A program made the translations under genes and the position numbers. Under the pieces are notes generated by a model that was not told the DNA's origin, ran no database searches, and saw only the letters and a program-made list of their open reading frames with translations. From Betaproteobacteria bacterium (GTDB lineage: Bacteria > Pseudomonadota > Gammaproteobacteria > Burkholderiales > Burkholderiaceae), in the NCBI GenBank assembly GCA_015654605.1, contig JAATGO010000199.1:1-6309 (forward strand): a stretch of DNA of 6,309 nt. Direction: 5' to 3'. Below are positions 5,124 to 6,309 of the stretch, piece after piece. How positions within the stretch are numbered: position 1 is the stretch's first letter; the number at the start of each line of letters is the position of its first letter.

Positions 5124-6140
5124 ATGAATCCCCTAGAACAACTCATTGCACAAGCGCACGCTGATTTTATCGCGGCATTAGATGCTGCATCTCTGGAAAA
5201 CGCCAAGGCGAAATATTTGGGAAAAACCGGGCAAATTACAGAGCAGATGAAGGCGTTGGCCAAGCTGGCACCGGAAGAACGCAAAACACAAGGCGCGGTT
5301 ATTAATGCGGCCAAGGTGAAAATTGAAGAGGCACTCAATGCGCGTCGTGAAGCTCTTGCTAATGCACAATTGCAAGCACGTCTGAATGCAGAAGTGATTG
5401 ATGTCAGTTTGCCTGGGCGAGGACGTAGTATTGGTGGGATTCATCCAGTCATGCGTTCCTGGTGGCGCGTAGAAGAAATTTTTCGCTCTATTGGTTTTGA
5501 TGTGGCTGACGGTCCAGAAATTGAAACTGACTGGACTAATTTTTCTGCACTGAACAATCCTGAAAATCACCCTGCACGTTCCATGCAGGATACGTTTTAC
5601 ATCGATGGTCACGACACGCAAGGTAAACCTTTGCTCCTGCGTACACATACCAGTCCGATGCAAGTTCGTTATGCTCGCATGAATAAACCACCGATCAAGG
5701 TCATTGCTCCTGGCCGGACTTACCGGGTCGATAGCGATGCGACCCATTCGCCTATGTTCCATCAGGTCGAAGGATTATGGATAGCGGAAGACATCAGCTT
5801 TGCTGACTTGAAAGGCGTATACCTTAATTTCGTCAAAGCATTTTTTGAAACAGAAGATTTGCAAGTTCGTTTTCGTCCTTCTTATTTCCCGTTTACAGAA
5901 CCTTCAGCAGAAATTGATATCGCTTTCGGCAGTGGTCCCTTAAAGGGGCGCTGGCTTGAAGTGTCAGGGGCTGGACAAGTGCATCCAGCAGTGGTGCGTA
6001 ATATGGGGCTTGATCCTGAACTGTATATGGGTTTTGCATTCGGCTCCGGTCTCGAGCGCCTGACGATGTTGCGGTATGGTATTAACGATTTACGCCTGTT
6101 TTACGAAGGCGATTTACGTTTTCTGAAACAATTCAACTAA
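5124..6140 (+). CDS. pheS: phenylalanyl-tRNA synthetase alpha subunit
   Basis: This 338-residue protein is the catalytic alpha subunit of the alpha2-beta2 class IIc synthetase that charges tRNA-Phe in the cytoplasm. An N-terminal coiled coil (about 1-90, [25 protein letters not shown]) binds tRNA. Motif 1 follows [14 protein letters not shown] (107-120). The active site has [12 protein letters not shown] (171-182) and the motif 2 block [24 protein letters not shown] (195-218). Motif 3 is [22 protein letters not shown] (303-324), and its FAFG alanine, which sets the size of the Phe pocket, is present. ATG 5124 is chosen because [11 protein letters not shown] fits the family; an in-frame TTG at 5100 would add eight residues. 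The Shine-Dalgarno is weak (GAGCGAG, about 10 nt away). pheT follows after 64 nt. Confidence 0.98.
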   Translation: MNPLEQLIAQAHADFIAALDAASLENAKAKYLGKTGQITEQMKALAKLAPEERKTQGAVINAAKVKIEEALNARREALANAQLQARLNAEVIDVSLPGRGRSIGGIHPVMRSWWRVEEIFRSIGFDVADGPEIETDWTNFSALNNPENHPARSMQDTFYIDGHDTQGKPLLLRTHTSPMQVRYARMNKPPIKVIAPGRTYRVDSDATHSPMFHQVEGLWIAEDISFADLKGVYLNFVKAFFETEDLQVRFRPSYFPFTEPSAEIDIAFGSGPLKGRWLEVSGAGQVHPAVVRNMGLDPELYMGFAFGSGLERLTMLRYGINDLRLFYEGDLRFLKQFN

Positions 6141-6146
6141 TTCATT

Positions 6147-6156
6147 CCCGTACGGG
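6147..6156. repeat. short palindrome in the pheS-pheT spacer
   Basis: CCCGTACGGG is a perfect 10-bp palindrome just after the pheS stop. No T run follows, so it is not a terminator. It may be a minor RNA stem or chance. Confidence 0.25.
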
Positions 6157-6204
6157 GCATGATGTTCCGTTGGTGGATTTGGCTGATAGCCGAAGGTGTT
6201 AATC

Positions 6205-6309
6205 ATGCAATTCTCTGAAAACTGGTTGCGCACGATGGTTGATCCGAAAATGACTTCGGATGAGCTTTCGCATTTGCTGACAATGTCAGGTCTTGAAGTG
6301 GAAGATGTG
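6205..6309 (+). CDS. pheT: phenylalanyl-tRNA synthetase beta subunit, N-terminal 35 residues
   Basis: The gene begins at ATG 6205 and leaves the window on the right. The visible residues, [14 protein letters not shown], then [20 protein letters not shown] at 16-35, match the start of bacterial PheT, including the W-L-R-x-x-V-D and L-T-x-x-G-x-E-V-E-x-V patterns. The beta subunit pairs with PheS and carries tRNA-binding and editing domains, which lie beyond the window. GAAGG (6192-6196) stands 8 nt before the start. The gene is 64 nt after pheS and surely in the same operon. Confidence 0.95.
   Translation, partial: MQFSENWLRTMVDPKMTSDELSHLLTMSGLEVEDV

Noticed and set aside
4973..5164. Open frame from TTG across the rplT-pheS gap into pheS
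   Set aside because: It has no ribosome binding site, crosses the terminator hairpins and overlaps pheS in another frame, with unnatural composition.

Overview
The window looks like chromosome of a betaproteobacterium. The order thrS-infC-rpmI-rplT-pheS-pheT and the protein sequences fit that class. Moderate GC and the style of the proteins suggest Nitrosomonadales or a relative, but this lower rank is a guess. There are no mobile elements, CRISPR arrays, tRNAs or rRNAs that I can see.

Region 1 (1-1018, minus strand) is the start of a cytochrome bd oxidase operon. A GbsR/MarR-type regulator is followed 5 nt later by a small membrane protein of the CydP type. That gene overlaps by 14 nt the first 23 codons of cydA, which runs off the left edge. 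In front of the regulator gene lies a perfect 9-bp inverted repeat that overlaps its likely -10 box, so autoregulation is probable. The visible CydA N-terminus has Leu where E. coli CydA has the haem ligand His19.

Region 2 (1019-1636) is a long divergent intergenic stretch. The first 320 bases hold little, except one doubtful 27-codon ORF. From about 1339 there is an extended -10 promoter. A 13-codon ORF with three Thr codons among codons 2-6 follows, then an intrinsic terminator (1521-1542), and then thrS. This layout suggests that threonyl-tRNA synthetase is controlled by transcription attenuation through a threonine-rich leader peptide, although I could not find a convincing conventional antiterminator.

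Region 3 (1637-6309, plus strand) is the translation cluster. It holds thrS, infC, rpmI (L35), rplT (L20), pheS and the first 35 codons of pheT. infC has no ATG, GTG or TTG at the family N-terminus. It most likely starts at ATA (3616), 7 nt after a good Shine-Dalgarno, in line with the AUU autoregulation of E. coli infC. The 250-nt infC-rpmI gap is rich in hairpins, and the last one sequesters the rpmI ribosome binding site, as expected for L20 translational repression. Between rplT and pheS two tandem hairpins end in a U-rich tract. A 17-codon ORF with a Phe-Phe-Phe run starts inside the second hairpin and ends just before pheS.

The genes of region 3 charge Thr and Phe tRNAs, initiate translation and build the large ribosomal subunit. 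Each gap contains a candidate RNA control element, which is the main interest of this otherwise conserved locus.
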